From NCBI GenBank assembly GCA_948567375.1, contig OX419755.1:8499001-8563000 (forward strand): a DNA stretch of 64,000 nt, given 5' to 3'. Under the pieces are notes generated by a model that made no database searches, was not told the origin of the DNA, and worked only from the letters and a program-made list of their open reading frames with translations. The position numbers were made by a program, and so were the translations under genes. Positions 43,256-56,032 of this stretch are shown one piece after another. Within the stretch, counting starts at the first letter, position 1. The number at the start of each line of letters is the position of its first letter. This DNA is from Lunularia cruciata. Its lineage: Eukaryota; Streptophyta; Marchantiopsida; Lunulariales; Lunulariaceae.

Positions 43256-44510
43256 CTCCTCCACGTCAACTTCTCTTCTCAAGGTGGGATGAAAGTGAGA
43301 CACCATTCTATTGCACTCTGCCAAATTGAGCAAATTCAACCTGAGGTAGAAATGTGCTGCAAATGGCACGATGTAGTGTAGAGGTGACTTATCCCACAAA
43401 TTCCACACCATTTGTCTCGTCCTCCCATGGAAGCACCTCGCCCAATTGATAGGTTCACTTGCAAACATCTTATAGAAGAACACCACTTGGTGTTTCATCA
43501 TATAAGTCGTTCTCTCCGGCTTCAAGATTGCCATGAAAGCACTCACAATCCCTCTCTCCAATGGATCTTTGTAACTCTCGACCTTATACCCATTCTTTGT
43601 TCTCTTTGAAGAGAAGGCATCCCTCACCTCTTGGGTTTCTTTGGCTACCTCTCCCTTCCCCAAGAACGTGGCACCCTGCTCCGTACCTACCTCTCTTCCG
43701 AGCACCAATCTCCAATCCGACTCTGTCCAGCGAGCCGGTTTTCCTCTCTTCCCCTCTTCCTTGAGGCCATTGAGACACTTACTCTTGATTATCTCGATCA
43801 TGAAACTTGGAAAACTTACGTTCCAATTCCACGCCAAGAAGGTGATCCCAAGTCGGCTCAAGACTTTGATTCTCGCGATCACATCTAACCTCCAAATTGC
43901 ATGATTTCTCACTACAAATTTGGATTTCTTCTTTCCTCCTCCCATCTTTCCTACTTCCTCATTGTCTCTTGGTTTAACTCTCTTGAATTCTCCTCTACAC
44001 ACTAGCGCGTCTTCAACTCTACTTCCCTTCCCATGATCTCAAGCAGGATGACTCCTCAACGGTGAAGGAAAAATTCCTCAACATTGCTTCATTGTTAGCC
44101 CGATTTTTATAAAGTCGTGCCTTCTTTGTCTCTCTTCAATTCAAGTTTCTACCAAGAAATCACACCTCTTGCATGCATTTGTCACTGTCAATTGTACTTC
44201 ACGCGTATGGCCACCGGTTTTGAACGGTCCTTTCTTGAATTTCTCACCCCAAAGAAAGGTTGTTACAATGTCTTTGCCTTGGGTTGAGCTCCCCCCTGAT
44301 ACAAAGCCTTCTTACTTTGGGTTGTATGCTGACAGGGCAAGTCCGAGTACTTTGCCTTATGACCCGAAGCCACTTTACCTCAAGTTTCATTTCAAAGACT
44401 CTTTTCTTCGCCTTCTTTAGTCATACAGGCGCAATCCAACTTCTCTATACACTTCTTCTTCTCCATTTTGAAAAAAACAAAAAATGTGGGTACCACATAC
44501 CCTCTCTCTC

Positions 44511-46600
44511 AAATGTGAGTGTCCTCGCGAACATAGACCTCGAGTGTCTTAGAGACTTCCGAGTCTATGGTCCAATATCTCCAAACTCTCCACCCGTTTA
44601 CTCGAGTGGCAAAAGGATTGCCCTTGAGGTCTACAAGCTGCATGGACCCATTTTCATAGAGATGAAGAACTTGATAGGGCCCCATCTATCTCAAATGCAA
44701 CTTGCCTGGAAAAAATATTTGGCAATTGTCATATAACAAAACCAAATCTCCTTTGCATACATCCATAGGCTTGATATGCTTATCGTGCCTGACTTTCCTC
44801 CGTGCTTGTACTTCCTTCGTGGTTTTCATTGCATCGTCTCTTTTCTCTTCTAACCACATTACTTGATGGATCCGAAGATCTTGGCTTTCTTCCTCCAACA
44901 GTCGTTCTTCGCAAAGAATCCGATATGTCGGTACTTCAAATTCAACTGGTAGTATGGGATGCAAGCCATATGTTAAGAAGTATAGAGTTTTTTTGGTTGT
45001 AATCTTTTCTATTGTTTGATATGCCCACAACACGGTTGGTAATTTTGTATCCTAGTCATAAGCATAATTGACAGTCACCTTATTCAAAATTTTGCAAAGT
45101 AACCCATTTGCCTTTTCCGTTAAGCCATTTGCTTTTGGGTTATAAGGAGTTGTCTTCTGATGTTTAATCTGAAAGTACTTGGTTAATGCCTCTATTACAG
45201 AGTTCAAAAAATGTGTCCCTCGGTCACTGACCAATTCTAGAGGACACCCATATCGGGAGATGATGATTTAAAAGAAAAATTCCGCCATAGTTTTGGCATC
45301 ATCTCTACGAGTTGCTTCAGCTTCAACCATCTTGGTAGTATAGTCAGTGCAAACCAAAATGTATTGCTTTCTTGTGACTCGGGTCATTCGTTGAATGGGA
45401 CTCACAAAATCAATCCCCCATTTCTCAAATGAGGCCAAAGGCAAAATTGGTCTCAAAGGCCATTGAAAAGTAGCCATTGGCTTCCCCATTCTTTGACAGG
45501 CATCATAGCTTTGGATATGAGCATGCGTGTCTTTGTACAGCATAGGCCACCAATACCCCGCCAAAAGAATCTTCTTTACGGTATTCTTCAGAGCATAGTG
45601 TCCTCCCGATGCTTTGGAGTGTAAAGATTCAATCACTCCTCCTACTTTGTATGACTCCAAGCATTGCCAAAGTACTTTGTCTTTGCACATCTTGAATACA
45701 ATGCTGAGTTTGAGCTGGTATGGCCCCATTTTCCTGAGAAAGAATGCCCTTTGCTCTGGGTCCATCCCTTCAAGACAATGGAGAGTATGCAGATAATGAT
45801 ATTTTGCTGCATACCTCGTACTTCACATTGCTGTTAATTGATATAACTCTTTGTCAGGGAACCAATTGTCAATTTCCCACTCCTGGTCTTGAGTTTCTAA
45901 CCTGGACAGGAAGTCCGCATTTGAATGCAAAGCTCCCTTCCTTACTTGTACAGTATATGTGAATTCTTGTAACAACAAGATCCATCTTGCAATTTGCCTG
46001 GACAAACCTGCCTTCTTGACCAAATGTTGCAATGCATAATGGTCAACATAGAAGACAAACTTGTATCCCAATGGGTAGTGGCAAAATTTCTTGCAGGCAT
46101 ACACCATCCCGAGTGCTTCTCTTTCAGTCATCAAATAGTTCTTTTCAGAAATTGAAAGTTGTCGGCTGGCATAATACATTGGGTAGTCCTTCTGACATAG
46201 AAGACAAACTTGTATCCCAATAGGTAGTGGCGAAATTTCTTGCAGGCATACACCATCCCGAGTGCTTCTCTTTCAGTCGTCGAATAGTTCTTTTCAGAAA
46301 TTGAAAGTTGTCGGCTGGCATAATACATTGGGTAGTCCTTCTCGTCCTTCTGACTTAAGAAAACACCAATGGCCATGGACGAAGTGTCCACATATACATG
46401 AAAAGAGACATCCTAATTTGGGGCTCTCATAACTGGTGCTTCAACCAGCTTCTTCTTCAACACCTGGAAAGCTTCTTCTTGATTTGCTTCCCACAGATAG
46501 TCTTCGGATTTGTTTAGAAGCTTTGTAAGGGGTGCAGCAAGCACTGCATAATTTGACACGAAGCGTCTATAGTATCCAACATGTCCCAAGAAGGCTCTCA
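44511..46600 (-). pseudogene. E3 integrase and RNase H remnants
   Basis: On minus, integrase occupies about 45765-44560: zinc domain GGHYALKNTVKKILLAGYWW and HAHIQSYDAC, first Asp WGIDFVSP, second LVSDRGTHF, and an intact NGLTEKANG with the Glu that E1 lost. The C-terminal domain ends at the polypurine tract. RNase H (46391-45823) contains a 149-bp tandem duplication. Further pieces of the RT connection (AFLGHVGYYRRF) lie at 46540-46600. Confidence 0.88.
46047..46344. repeat. 149-bp tandem duplication in E3 RNase H
   Basis: Two adjacent units begin CATAGAAGACAAACTTGTAT at 46047 and 46196 and end near TAGTCCTTCTGA. Only a handful of differences separate them. The length breaks the frame. Confidence 0.88.
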
Positions 46601-47894
46601 GCTCCCGAAGTACTTGTCAATTTCATCTTTCACCAAAAGCGAGTACTTTGGGTTCAGGCGGTATTGTCTCTGCCGAACCGGAACCGCACCTTCAACCAGA
46701 TCAATCCAATGTTCTCCAAATTCTTGTGGAATACCCGGCATTTGATCAATAGACCAGGTGAATACATCTTGGAATTCTATGAACAAGGTAGTGTATCCTG
46801 CCAACTCCTCCGAAGTGACTGTCTTTGAAATTTTTAAAATTTTACCTTCAGTCAAGACAACATCTTGAGAGTCATCGGGGTTGATGACTCCTTCAACATG
46901 GCTTACTCGGCTTAACCCAAGGCAAGCTGCCATCAAACCTCCTTCTTCCAAGTCAGGTTCACCCGAGGCGAGGTCATATGGATCTTTGTCTTCCACATCC
47001 ACCTCGTAGCATTCCAAATAGTTAACTTGGACTTCGTCTTTAGATTTGTCTAAGGATGAAGACGATGAGTCTTCAGATTTGTCCTCCTCTTTTGACGAAC
47101 TTGTTTCCCCAAGATAGGGAACTTTTGTCCAACTCACAGTCACCAGCTTCTGAACTTCGGACAAAATGTCCTTGAATCTTAACTTCTGCTGATGCCAATC
47201 CAACACAACTTGGGCATTGTACAACCAAGGTCTTCCGATCAACAGAGGGTAACCAGTCTTTGTCACTGGTCGCAACACATTGTAATTCAACTTGAAGGGC
47301 ACCCCTCCAATGATCGTGGTATGTTTGACAGCATGCCCAAAGGCTGTCTCTTGGTTTGGTTTGCAAATTTCAAAACTCGGGGTGTTGGCTCAAACGTATG
47401 ATACCCGAGTTGATTTGTAGTGTCCTCGGTCATGACATTCACACCGGACCCCAAATCAATGGGTATTGATGTGATCATGCACCTTGCAATCTCCGCATCA
47501 ACCTTGGGAGATCCCAGATCTTCTTGTTCAATATGATAGATAGCGAGCAGGTCCTTCTTTGACATCGACCTCACCTTCTTAAGGGCCAAATTCAGCTGCT
47601 TCTTGTACAACTTGTTGTCTTCCCACAATTCCTTGAATGTATCATTGGCATTTGTGGCTGCCAAATCCGCTACAATATCGTATTGGGGTACTCCTCCCAA
47701 TTTGACCATCTTTGCCTTTGGCTTTCGGTTTGAAGTCTCTCCATGTTCCATTTTGACTTAGAGACATTTCAAAATGGTGACGGGAATGCTAATGGCCTTA
47801 ACCCAATGTTCCTTAGGTTGGCCCACCTTGGCTTGGATTAGACCCTTTACTTCAGATCAGATGTCCGCCAAGATGGAGACTTTGTCTTCATCTC
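46598..47894 (-). pseudogene. E3 gag end, protease and RT N-terminus; RT core deleted
   Basis: On minus, 47751-47287 holds the gag/PR linker and protease loop IPIDLGSGVNVM. 47302-46598 holds YPLLIGRPWL, the acidic spacer and the RT entry (RQRQYRLNPKYSLLVKDEI). At about 46612 the text jumps from KDEIDKYF straight to the RT connection. About 620 bp carrying the FIDDF active site are gone. The upstream end (47894) is where E5 begins, so most of gag is missing. Confidence 0.87.
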
Positions 47895-50800
47895 TGTGGT
47901 GCCCACATTTTTTGTTTTTTTCACAATAAAGGAGAAGAAGTTGTATAGAGAAGTCGGATTGCGCCTATATGGCCGAAGAAAGTGAAGAAAAGAGTCTTTG
48001 GGATGAAACCCAAAGTAAAATGACTTTGGGTCATAAGGCAAAGTACTCAAAAATACCCTATCAGCATACAATACAAAGTAAATTGTCTTTGGATTGGGGG
48101 GAGCTCAACCCGAGGCAAAGACAGTCTAACAACCTTTCGTTGGGGCGAGAAATTCAAGAAGGGGCCGTTTCAAAACTGGCAGCTCATACGCGCGAAGGTT
48201 GATTGACAGTGATAGGTTCATGCCGGAGGTGTGATTTCTCGGTAGAAACTCGAAGTGACAGAAGACAAAGAAGCACAACTCTATAAAAATCAAAATTGCA
48301 ACGACAAAATGTCGAGCAATTTTCCTTCGCCGTTGAGGAGTCGTCTTGCAGGTGATCGGGGAAAGGGAAATAGAGTTGGACTCGTGTTAGTGCGCAAGGG
48401 AGAAGTCGCGAGAGTGAAATCAAGAGAAAGTGAGAAAGCAGAAGAGATGGGAGGAGGGAAGAAGAACTCCGAATTTGCAGTGAGAAATCATGCAATTTGG
48501 AGATTAGATGTGGTAGCAAGGATTGAAGTCTTGAGCCGACTTCGGATCACATTTCTGGCATGGAATAGGAACGTGAGTTTTCTAGGATTCATGACAGAAA
48601 TCATCGAGAGTAAGTGTCTCAATGGACCCAAGGAAGAAGGGAAGAGAGCAAATCCGGCTTGCTTGACAAAGTCGGATTGGAGACTGGTACTCGGGAAGGA
48701 GGCGGGCTCGGAGCAGGGAGCCATGTTCTTGGGGAAAGGAGAGATAGCCCAAGAAACTCAGGAGGTGAGAGATGCCTTCTCGTCGAAGTGAACAAAGATT
48801 GGGTACAAGGTGGAGAGTTACAAGGATTATTGAAGAGAGGGATCATGAGTGCTCTCATGGCAATTTTGAAGCCGGAGAGAACGACTTATGTGATGAAACA
48901 CCAAGCGGTGTTCTTCCATAAGTTGTTTGTAGGAGAGCCTATAAATTGGGCAAGGTGTTTTCATGGGAGAACGAGGCAGATGGTGTGGAATCTGCGGGAT
49001 AAGTTGCCTCCACATTACATTGTGCCATTTGTAGCACACTTCTACCTCAGGCTCAATTTGCTGAACTTGGCGGAGCGGAATTGGATGGTGTCGCACTTCC
49101 ATCTTGATGTTCGGAAGGAGGTCAATGTCGAGGAGCAGCAGTTCATTCTCCAAATCCAGAGCATGGACGACTACTGCTCGAAGACAGGGAAAAACGTGGA
49201 AGTCGTAGTGAGTACCCCAACAAAGAAGAAGACTCGGCAAGCAGAAGCCGAAGAAAGCAAGAAACCTCGGAAGATGTAGAGAAGTAACCCGAGGCGAGGA
49301 ATGGTGGTAATTGAGTCAGAAGATGAAGACTCAGAAGGCGAGGCCGAGCTCAAAACGGAGGACTCGGAACATGAGGAGGAACCTGAGCTGACACTGCAGA
49401 GCGGAGATACGAGCAGTGACAATGAAGACGATGGAGAGATGACCTCGGCGCCAGCGGCTAATGAAGAATACGAAGAAGAAGTGCAAGCTGAGGTAGAAGC
49501 CAAAGACAATACAGCGCTGGAAGACGAAGTACCAGTGCCAGAGGACAAGAGTATTAGACCCAGAGTACCCTAAACTCCTCGCAGTACAGCAAGGAGTTTG
49601 CTCGCGACGTAAGGCAAAGTGTGAGGCGGAGCCGAGTAGAATGAAGGAAGAGGCAGAAGAAAGTTTGGGCAGTGAGGCATCGATCCCGATACGAAGACTC
49701 CAGAGAAGAAGGCAAGTATCAAGAGAACACGAGGAGAAAAGAGAGACCACTCCGCGGGAGGAAGAAGTTGCCAATGATGGAGTGGAGTACCTGCGAGAGG
49801 TAGTGTGTCCGTTGTTGGTGAAGTTGGAGCACAAGAAGAAGGAGATGCAGTTGACTTGTCTAGAGGTAAAGACTATATTGCAGGTGGTAGTAAGATTAGA
49901 AGAAGAGAATTTGGAGTTGAAGAGGAGTGTAGCCCGAGGTGAGGAGGAGAGAGAAGTACTGCGAGCACAGGCAGTAGAGAGAAGTCAGGTAATTGAAGAC
50001 CTAAAGAGAGAAGTGAGCTATCAAGAAGATCTTACGAGGAAGAGTGACATAGCAAGAGAGAGACAGGTAGCTGAATATGAGATCTTGAAGCAGCAGTTTG
50101 CTGATTCAAGAGTAGAGCTTATCTATGCTATGGCAAAGGTAGCAGCGAAAGATCAAGAGCTTGATAGAGTGATGGAGAGTATGGAGGAGAAGAAGCAACT
50201 CTGGCAAAGAGAGTTGGCTGCGCGGGGTAGAGAAGAAGAAAGTTTACGAGAGTTACTTCATAATCAGGAAGAGAAGATTGAACAGAAGGAGAAAGAGAAG
50301 GAAGCGGTGAAAGCCGAGTTCGAGGCAGAGTTGGAGATGTACCAAGAGGAATGGCTTGCAGATCAAGAACAAGAAAGGAAGACAATATTGGAGCCATTGA
50401 AGGAGATAGTCCTCAGGGTGAATGCAATGTTAAGTACAGAAGCTAACGTTTGAATTGAAGAAGCGCGTCTGCACGAGTTGAAGTTGTTGGTGCAGGAGAC
50501 GAGGCAAAGACAAGCAAAGGACACTAAGATGAATGCCTTGATAATTAAATTAAGAACTCGGGTAGACAGAAAGGTTTTGGAGGTAGAGGATAACATTTCA
50601 ATTAGATTAGACTTAGTGAAAGTAGAGCTAGAAAAACTTCAAAACGATGTTAAAGCAAAACCTGAAGTAGATAACATAGGAGTCCAAATGTCTTCGGAGT
50701 TGCCCTCAGAGACATTAGAGAAGAGTGGGTTGGGAGATAAGGAATTAGATAGATTACCCACTAGTGAAATTTCAGATCAAGAAAGAGAATTGCTGGATCT

Positions 50801-51704
50801 GGTAGAAGATGTTGGAGTTGTGAAACCTGAGGAAAATGTATTAGGAAGTAAGATTACTTTGGGTTCGGGTTTGAAAGCCGAGGAAGAAGTAGACATTGGA
50901 TTGGATTAGTAACAGATTTGAGATTTGAAGAGACAGATATGAAAGGTTGCATTGTCATTTTGGATCTGTAGGTTAGAACAGTTGTTGTAGAACGGTATAG
51001 TTGTTAGAACTGTCAATTGCTTCACTATTTAAGAGTGGCATTCGCAATCAGATTTTGTTCAGTGCTCATAATTTCTGAGAATAGATAAAGCAAAGTGCTG
51101 TGAAGCAGTGCTTGTCGCTTGAGCTTGATTCCGAGTATCAACTTTGCAATTGTGTTTGTGAGTGTGTGGAGAAATTCAAAGTGCAAGTCAGTGTGCTTGT
51201 TGGATGTTGGATTCCACAGCCTTGATCTTCATTCTGTCTGTTTGATCCTGAGTGAAGTGCAATCAAAGCAATGCCTTGACTGATCTGAGAGGAATTGTAG
51301 TGTTGGTAGTATTCTGCATTTGTGAGTGCAGTGCAAAGTTGATGTGAAGCAATTTTTGATCGAGGAAGTTGTGCCTTCAGTGAGGGGTGGAACATAATTC
51401 TGAGGCAAAGTCGTTTTGCAATGAAGTGCCATTTTTGGGAGAGCCTAAATCATCACAATCAAGATTGTTTGGAAAGATTTGACGGAGTTGTGATTAAGGA
51501 GTGTTAATTTGTGACAAGACTGTGAGTCAGTGCTTGTTACTCTCTTCTGGGTGTGGTTTCTACTTGAGAGATTAAAGACGCAACCAAGAAGAACTACATT
51601 GTTATTGTTTGACTTTGTATTTGGACATTTCTGACTCGTATCTCTACAGGAACAAACTTTACTTACCCGATTACCGCAAAAGTGATATTTGCCGGGTTGT
51701 CACA
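47895..51704 (+). repeat. E5 5' LTR (3.81 kb)
   Basis: It starts TGTGGTGCCCACA and ends TTGTCACA before the primer site. TATA box CTATAAAAA at 48281; second TATA-like box CTATTTAAGAG near 51026. Same organisation as the E1 LTR. Confidence 0.92.
48309..50909 (+). pseudogene. LTR ORF copy in E5, few lesions
   Basis: It starts MSSNFPSPLRSRLAGDRGKG. Segments are open at 48309-48791, then a frameshift near 48830, 49301-49573 (acidic linker), and 49641-50453, where the coiled coil is open for 271 codons (EENLELKRSVARGEEEREVL ... ARERQVAEYEILKQQFADS). After one TGA, 50478-50909 runs to the natural stop. The lesions differ from those of E1, so a consensus of copies gives one long frame. Function unknown. 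Confidence 0.82.
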
Positions 51705-51711
51705 TGATTTT

Positions 51712-51729
51712 TGGCACCGCTACCGAGGA
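51712..51729 (+). promoter_or_regulatory. E5 primer-binding site, degenerate
   Basis: TGGCACCGCTACCGAGGA aligns with the E1 tRNA-Asp site but has three further changes, all G to A. That fits methylation-linked decay. Confidence 0.75.
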
Positions 51730-51792
51730 TACAAATCTCGGAAGTGGAAGAATACGAAGCCAAATTGGAAACTGGGTATCAATGCAATATGA

Positions 51793-53770
51793 ATGTCTGC
51801 ATTGAGAGAACAACGTGAAGAGAGAGCTTGAAGACGAGCACTTCAGCGTGAAGAAGACAAACGTCTGAACGTCCCATCCATTGTTGACAAAACTGAACAA
51901 AAGGCGTTGGAGTTTCAACTCCTTCACAAAGTGCAAGAAGCCCTGCGAGAACTTGACCACAAGAAACGCGAAGGCGGTTGGCAAGGCTACTTTGCATCTC
52001 CCTCTTCTTCCAAGAAGAAGAAAGAATCGAGTGGGCAAACATATGCATTGCGGCCCAATACACCAACTTCCCCTAGAGCTATAAAGGAAGTTGTTTCCTT
52101 GAAGACCTTTGTTCGAGAAAAGACAGCACAAACACGTACTGAAGACGAGTGTCAACATCTTCTACAAACTATTCCTCGGTTGTCCCAAAGGAATTTTGAA
52201 GAACCCATCAAAGGTGTTGATCCTGAATCTTCCACTCGGGTTGAAGTTGACACCCTCATAGCAGAAATTGTCAAAGAAGACCCTACCTTGAATTTGACAA
52301 ATTGGAATCCCTGGGCCGACAACACGACATCAATTCTAGCCAATCCTTCCGTTCCGTCAAGTTCCACATTACCTCAGCCAATCGCAATGCATCAAACGAT
52401 GACTTTGCTTCCTGTCACCCGACACGCCTATCAGAAGTACAAGGGGACAGAACAAGACGAAGACCCCGATGAATTCATCAAAGAATTCAAAGTCATCTCC
52501 TTTGCTAACAAGGAGCATGACTCGGCGGATCGACTGGGAATTTTCCCAAGTCTGCTCCGCAAGAAAACTCGGAGCTGGTACACCCATGTGACCTAGAAGG
52601 GGTTTGTACCAGCGGACTGGGCAGACTTGAGAAACAACTTCCTGGAACAATTCCAGGAAGTTGACTACGATACGAGTGTCTTTGCGGCACTCAACGATTT
52701 GGACAGTGGCAAGAAGGAGAAGTTGAGAGACTACTCTGAACGGTTCATGGCACTACTGAACCGAGTTCCCAAGCAATCGGGGGTGGTGGGTTACTCCGAT
52801 GCCCAAGCCATTACCTGGTTCCTTGAGGGTCTTTCACCAGAGATATGAATCTTTGCCAGGGAGAGGAACGTAACTTCCCTGGACAAAGTACTCAAACATG
52901 TCGCTCGTTATGAAGCGGCCCACTCTCACTCTGCCGGTAACCCGAGAAATTGGGAGAAGAAAGGCAAGAAGCCCAAAAGGAGAGCTTCGTGCAGCACCTC
53001 CCCGTCTTCGGATGAATCCTCTACGTCTTCAAGCTCTTCTTTGGAATCCAAAGAAGAATCAAAGCCAAGACGAGTCAGAAGACGTGAAGGCAAGAAACCA
53101 GTGACTCCTCCAGCCAAGAGTGTACATAAGGCGGATACGAAGCTGGATGCCCTCATCAAGGAGTTTTTGGATTTCAAGATCCAGATGATTGGGGCTAAGG
53201 ACCAAAGAAGGGCCCCAGCCTTTGGACGGTCTAATGTGTAGTGCACCACATGTGGCAAATCCGGCCACGCCAACACAGAATGCAATACTCGTAATGCATT
53301 CCCGGTGCAACAAATTGATTGGGTTTTGGGATGGAACCAAGACGGGATGAAGAGGCGGTGTACCAAACTCAGGAGGTACAGCCAAGGTCCGAGGTTTGGA
53401 CCCAGGGAGTATAACCCCAATGCTCCTCCATGAAGACCACCGATGAGCAACCAAAATTGGCCTTAGAATGTTGCACCCGGAGCCTGTTATAATTGTGGCT
53501 CGATGGGACATTGGTCCCCAAACTGTCCCGAGCCAAGAAGGCAAATTGGGTATGTTCCCCTGTGCGGAAACTATAAAGGATCGGGGCATACGAGCAACCA
53601 ATGCCCTCACCCACCAAACCCGAAGCCGCCTGTAAAGTATGTACAGACCCCCGCTGAGCATGCAGCACTTCAGCTAAAGGGGGAGACGAATGTAAATTGC
53701 ATTACTCTTGAGGAAGAAAGACCTCAAGAAGGGAGTCCGGCCTCAGAAGGAGAATTGGCCGGACCTTGAA
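51793..53770 (+). pseudogene. E5 gag
   Basis: The ATG at 51793 (MSALREQREER) is in the same frame through 53290, with only a few stops (51828, 52597, 52846, 53239), each one a C-to-T or G-to-A type change from the likely codon. It keeps the capsid-like blocks and the Ser-rich linker. The three knuckles are CTTCGKSGHANTEC (after a TAG that replaces Trp), CYNCGSMGHWSPNC, and a third with Cys to Tyr (CGNYKGSGHTSNQC). It is the best view of family-L gag in the window. Confidence 0.88.
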
Positions 53771-55018
53771 GAAGAAGCATGATCCCGAAGAACTGAGTAT
53801 GACCTTGTCATCTTCCCGAAAGGCGAAGAGACTGCACCCAAAAGCCATTCTTTCGGTCAAGGAGGAAAAGATCCTCGCAAAAGCCAAAGCCAAAGCCTTG
53901 TAGAAAGAATTAAAGGAGGCATTACTCAGGACTCTGGAACTGAGTTTGGAAGAGGAGACGAAGACGAAGTCTCCAATTTTTCCAGCGGACATCCGATCCA
54001 AAGTAAAGGGTCTGATCCAAGCCAAGGTGGGCCAACCCGAGGAACCTCGGGTTAAGGCCATCAGCAAGCCCGTCACCATTTTGAAGCGTCCCGAAGTCAA
54101 AAGGGAACATGGAGAGACTTCGGACCCAAAGCCAAAGGCAAAGATGGTCAAATTGGGAGGAGTTCCCCAATACAATATTGTAGCAGATTTGGCAGCCACA
54201 AATGCCAACGTTACATTCAAGCAGTTGTGGGAAGATAACAACCTGTACAAGAGACAGCTGAATTTGGCCCACAAGAAGGTGAGGTCGATGTCAAAGAAGG
54301 ACCTGCCGGCTATCTATCGTATTGAGCAGGAAGATTTGGGATCTCCCGAGGTAGACACGGAGATTGTAGGGTGCATGATCACATTGATACCCATTGACTC
54401 TGGGTCCGGTGTGAATGTCATGACCAAAGATACTGCAAATTGACTCGAGCATCATACGTTTGAACCAACACCCCGAGTTTTGAAGTTTGCAGACCAAACC
54501 AGGAGATGGCCACTGGGCATGCTCTCAAACATTACCACGATCATTGGAGGAGTACCCTTCAAGTTGAATTACATCATGTTGCAACCAGTGACAAAAACTG
54601 GTTACCCTCTGTTGATCGGCAGACCCTGGTTGTACAGTGCTTAAGTTGTAGTGGATTGGCACCAGCAGAAGTTAAGATTCAAGGACATTTCGTCTGAAGA
54701 TCAGAAGCTGGTGACTGTGAGTTGGACGAAGGTTCCCCATCTCGGGGAAACAAGTTCATCGGAAGAGGAGGACGAATCCAAAGACTCATTGTTTTTGTCC
54801 TCATACGAATTCGAAGACAAAGTCCAAGTTAATTACTTGGAATGCTACGAGGTAGATGTTGAAGACAAAGATCCATATGACCTCACCTTGGGTGAACCTG
54901 ACTTGGAGGAAGGGGGTTTGATGGCCGCTCACCTTGGATTAAACCGAGTAAGCCATGTTGAAGGAGTCATCAACCCCGATGACTGTCAAGATGTGTTACT
55001 AACTGAAGGAAAACTTTT
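53771..55018 (+). pseudogene. E5 protease region, truncated before RT
   Basis: The frame open at 53946-54443 carries the linker and the protease loop IPIDSGSGVNVM with an intact D-S-G. YPLLIGRPWL and the acidic spacer follow to 55034. The sequence breaks off at VLLTEGKLLN, just before the RT entry, at the deletion junction. Confidence 0.87.
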
Positions 55019-55147
55019 AAATTTGCTTCGTTAATTTGTTTAATTTGTTAATTTGCTTCGTATTTGACCAATTCTGACTCGTATCTCTGCGGAAATGAAC
55101 TTTACTTAGCCGATTACCGCAAAAGTGATATTTGCCAGGTTGTCACA
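55019..55147 (+). repeat. Filler and E5 3' LTR tail
   Basis: AATTTGCTTCGT occurs twice (about 55019 and 55053) around a TTAATTTGTTTAATTTG filler. Then the conserved LTR tail (GACTCGTATCTCTGCGG ... TTGTCACA) ends at 55147. Short repeats at a breakpoint suggest template-switching end-joining repair. Confidence 0.7.
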
Positions 55148-56032
55148 AAAACTACACCCAAAAGTGGTAACAAGCACTAATTCGCAGTCTTGTCACGAAT
55201 TCACACTCCTTAATCACAACTCCATCAAATCTTTCCAAACAATCTTGATTGTGATGATTCAGGCTCTCCCAAAAATGCCACTTCATTGCAAAATGACTTT
55301 GCCTTAGAATTTGCCACCCCTCCACTGAAGGCATAACTTCCTCAATCAAAATTGCTTCACATCAACTTCGCATTGCACTCACAAATGTAGAATACTACAA
55401 TTCCTCTCAGATCTGTCAAGGCATTGCTTCGATTGCACTTCACTCAGGATCAAACACACAGAATAAAGATCAAGGCTGCGGAATCCAACATCCAACAAGC
55501 ACTTTGACTTGCACTTTGAAATTTTTCACACACTCACAAACACAATTGCAAAGCTGATACACCAAATTAAGCTCAAGCAATGAGCACTACTTCATAGCAC
55601 TTTGCTTTATCTCTTCTCAGAAATAATGAGCACTAAACAACATGATGTTGCAAATGCCACTCATAAATAGTGAAGCAAACAACTGTTATCTTCCTAATGC
55701 ACCTCTTCCTAATGCCTCTACAAACCTGTAGATCCGAAATGACAATGCACCTCTTCATATCTGCCTATTCAAATCTCAAATTGGTTACTAATCCGATCCA
55801 ATGTCTACTTCTTCCTTGGCTTTCAAACTCGATCCCGAAGGAACTTTACTTCCTACTACTCTGTCCTTGGGTTTCATAATTCCTACATCTTCCACCAGAT
55901 CTAACAATTCTCTTTCCTGATCTAACATTTCACTAGTGGGTAATCTATCTAACTCTTGATCTGCTAACCCACTCTTCTCTATTGTCTCCAATGGTAACTC
56001 CAAAGACATTTGCACTCCTACTTCATCTACTT

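Larger units (their letters stand above)
30062..44084 (-). pseudogene. LTR ORF copy in E3 3' LTR, split by E4
   Basis: On minus, the ATG at 44084 is followed by an early frameshift. The frame is then open from 44002 to the E4 insertion (MGGGKKKSKFVVRNHAIWRL ... HFHPTLRREVDVEE). After E4 it resumes at 31816 (QQYILQI-like) and continues through the acidic linker (open 31635-31216), the coiled coil (30841-30479) and the tail (30445-30062). E4 therefore disrupted an ORF that was otherwise fairly well kept. Confidence 0.8.
29271..44497 (-). repeat. E3 3' LTR, interrupted by E4
   Basis: Family-L LTR on minus: 44497-43256 and, after E4 (31817-43255), 31816-29271. The start TGTGGTACCCACA at 44497 follows a polypurine tract (GAGAGAGAGGGTA, 44498-44510). 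The terminal stretch at 29271 is the reverse complement of the tail seen at 51704. A TATA box (TTTATAAAA) lies near 44105-44113. Confidence 0.9.
47895..55147 (+). mobile_element. E5: family-L element with deleted pol and 3' LTR
   Basis: It has a full 5' LTR (47895-51704), degenerate primer site, a well-kept gag, and a protease region to about 55018. The sequence then passes through a short AT-rich filler to the last 90-130 bp of an LTR (end 55147). RT, RNase H, integrase and most of the 3' LTR are absent. No target duplication is seen (left flank CATCTC, right flank AAAAC). The flanking E3 sequence is also deleted, so this is a rearranged junction and not a clean insertion. Confidence 0.85.
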
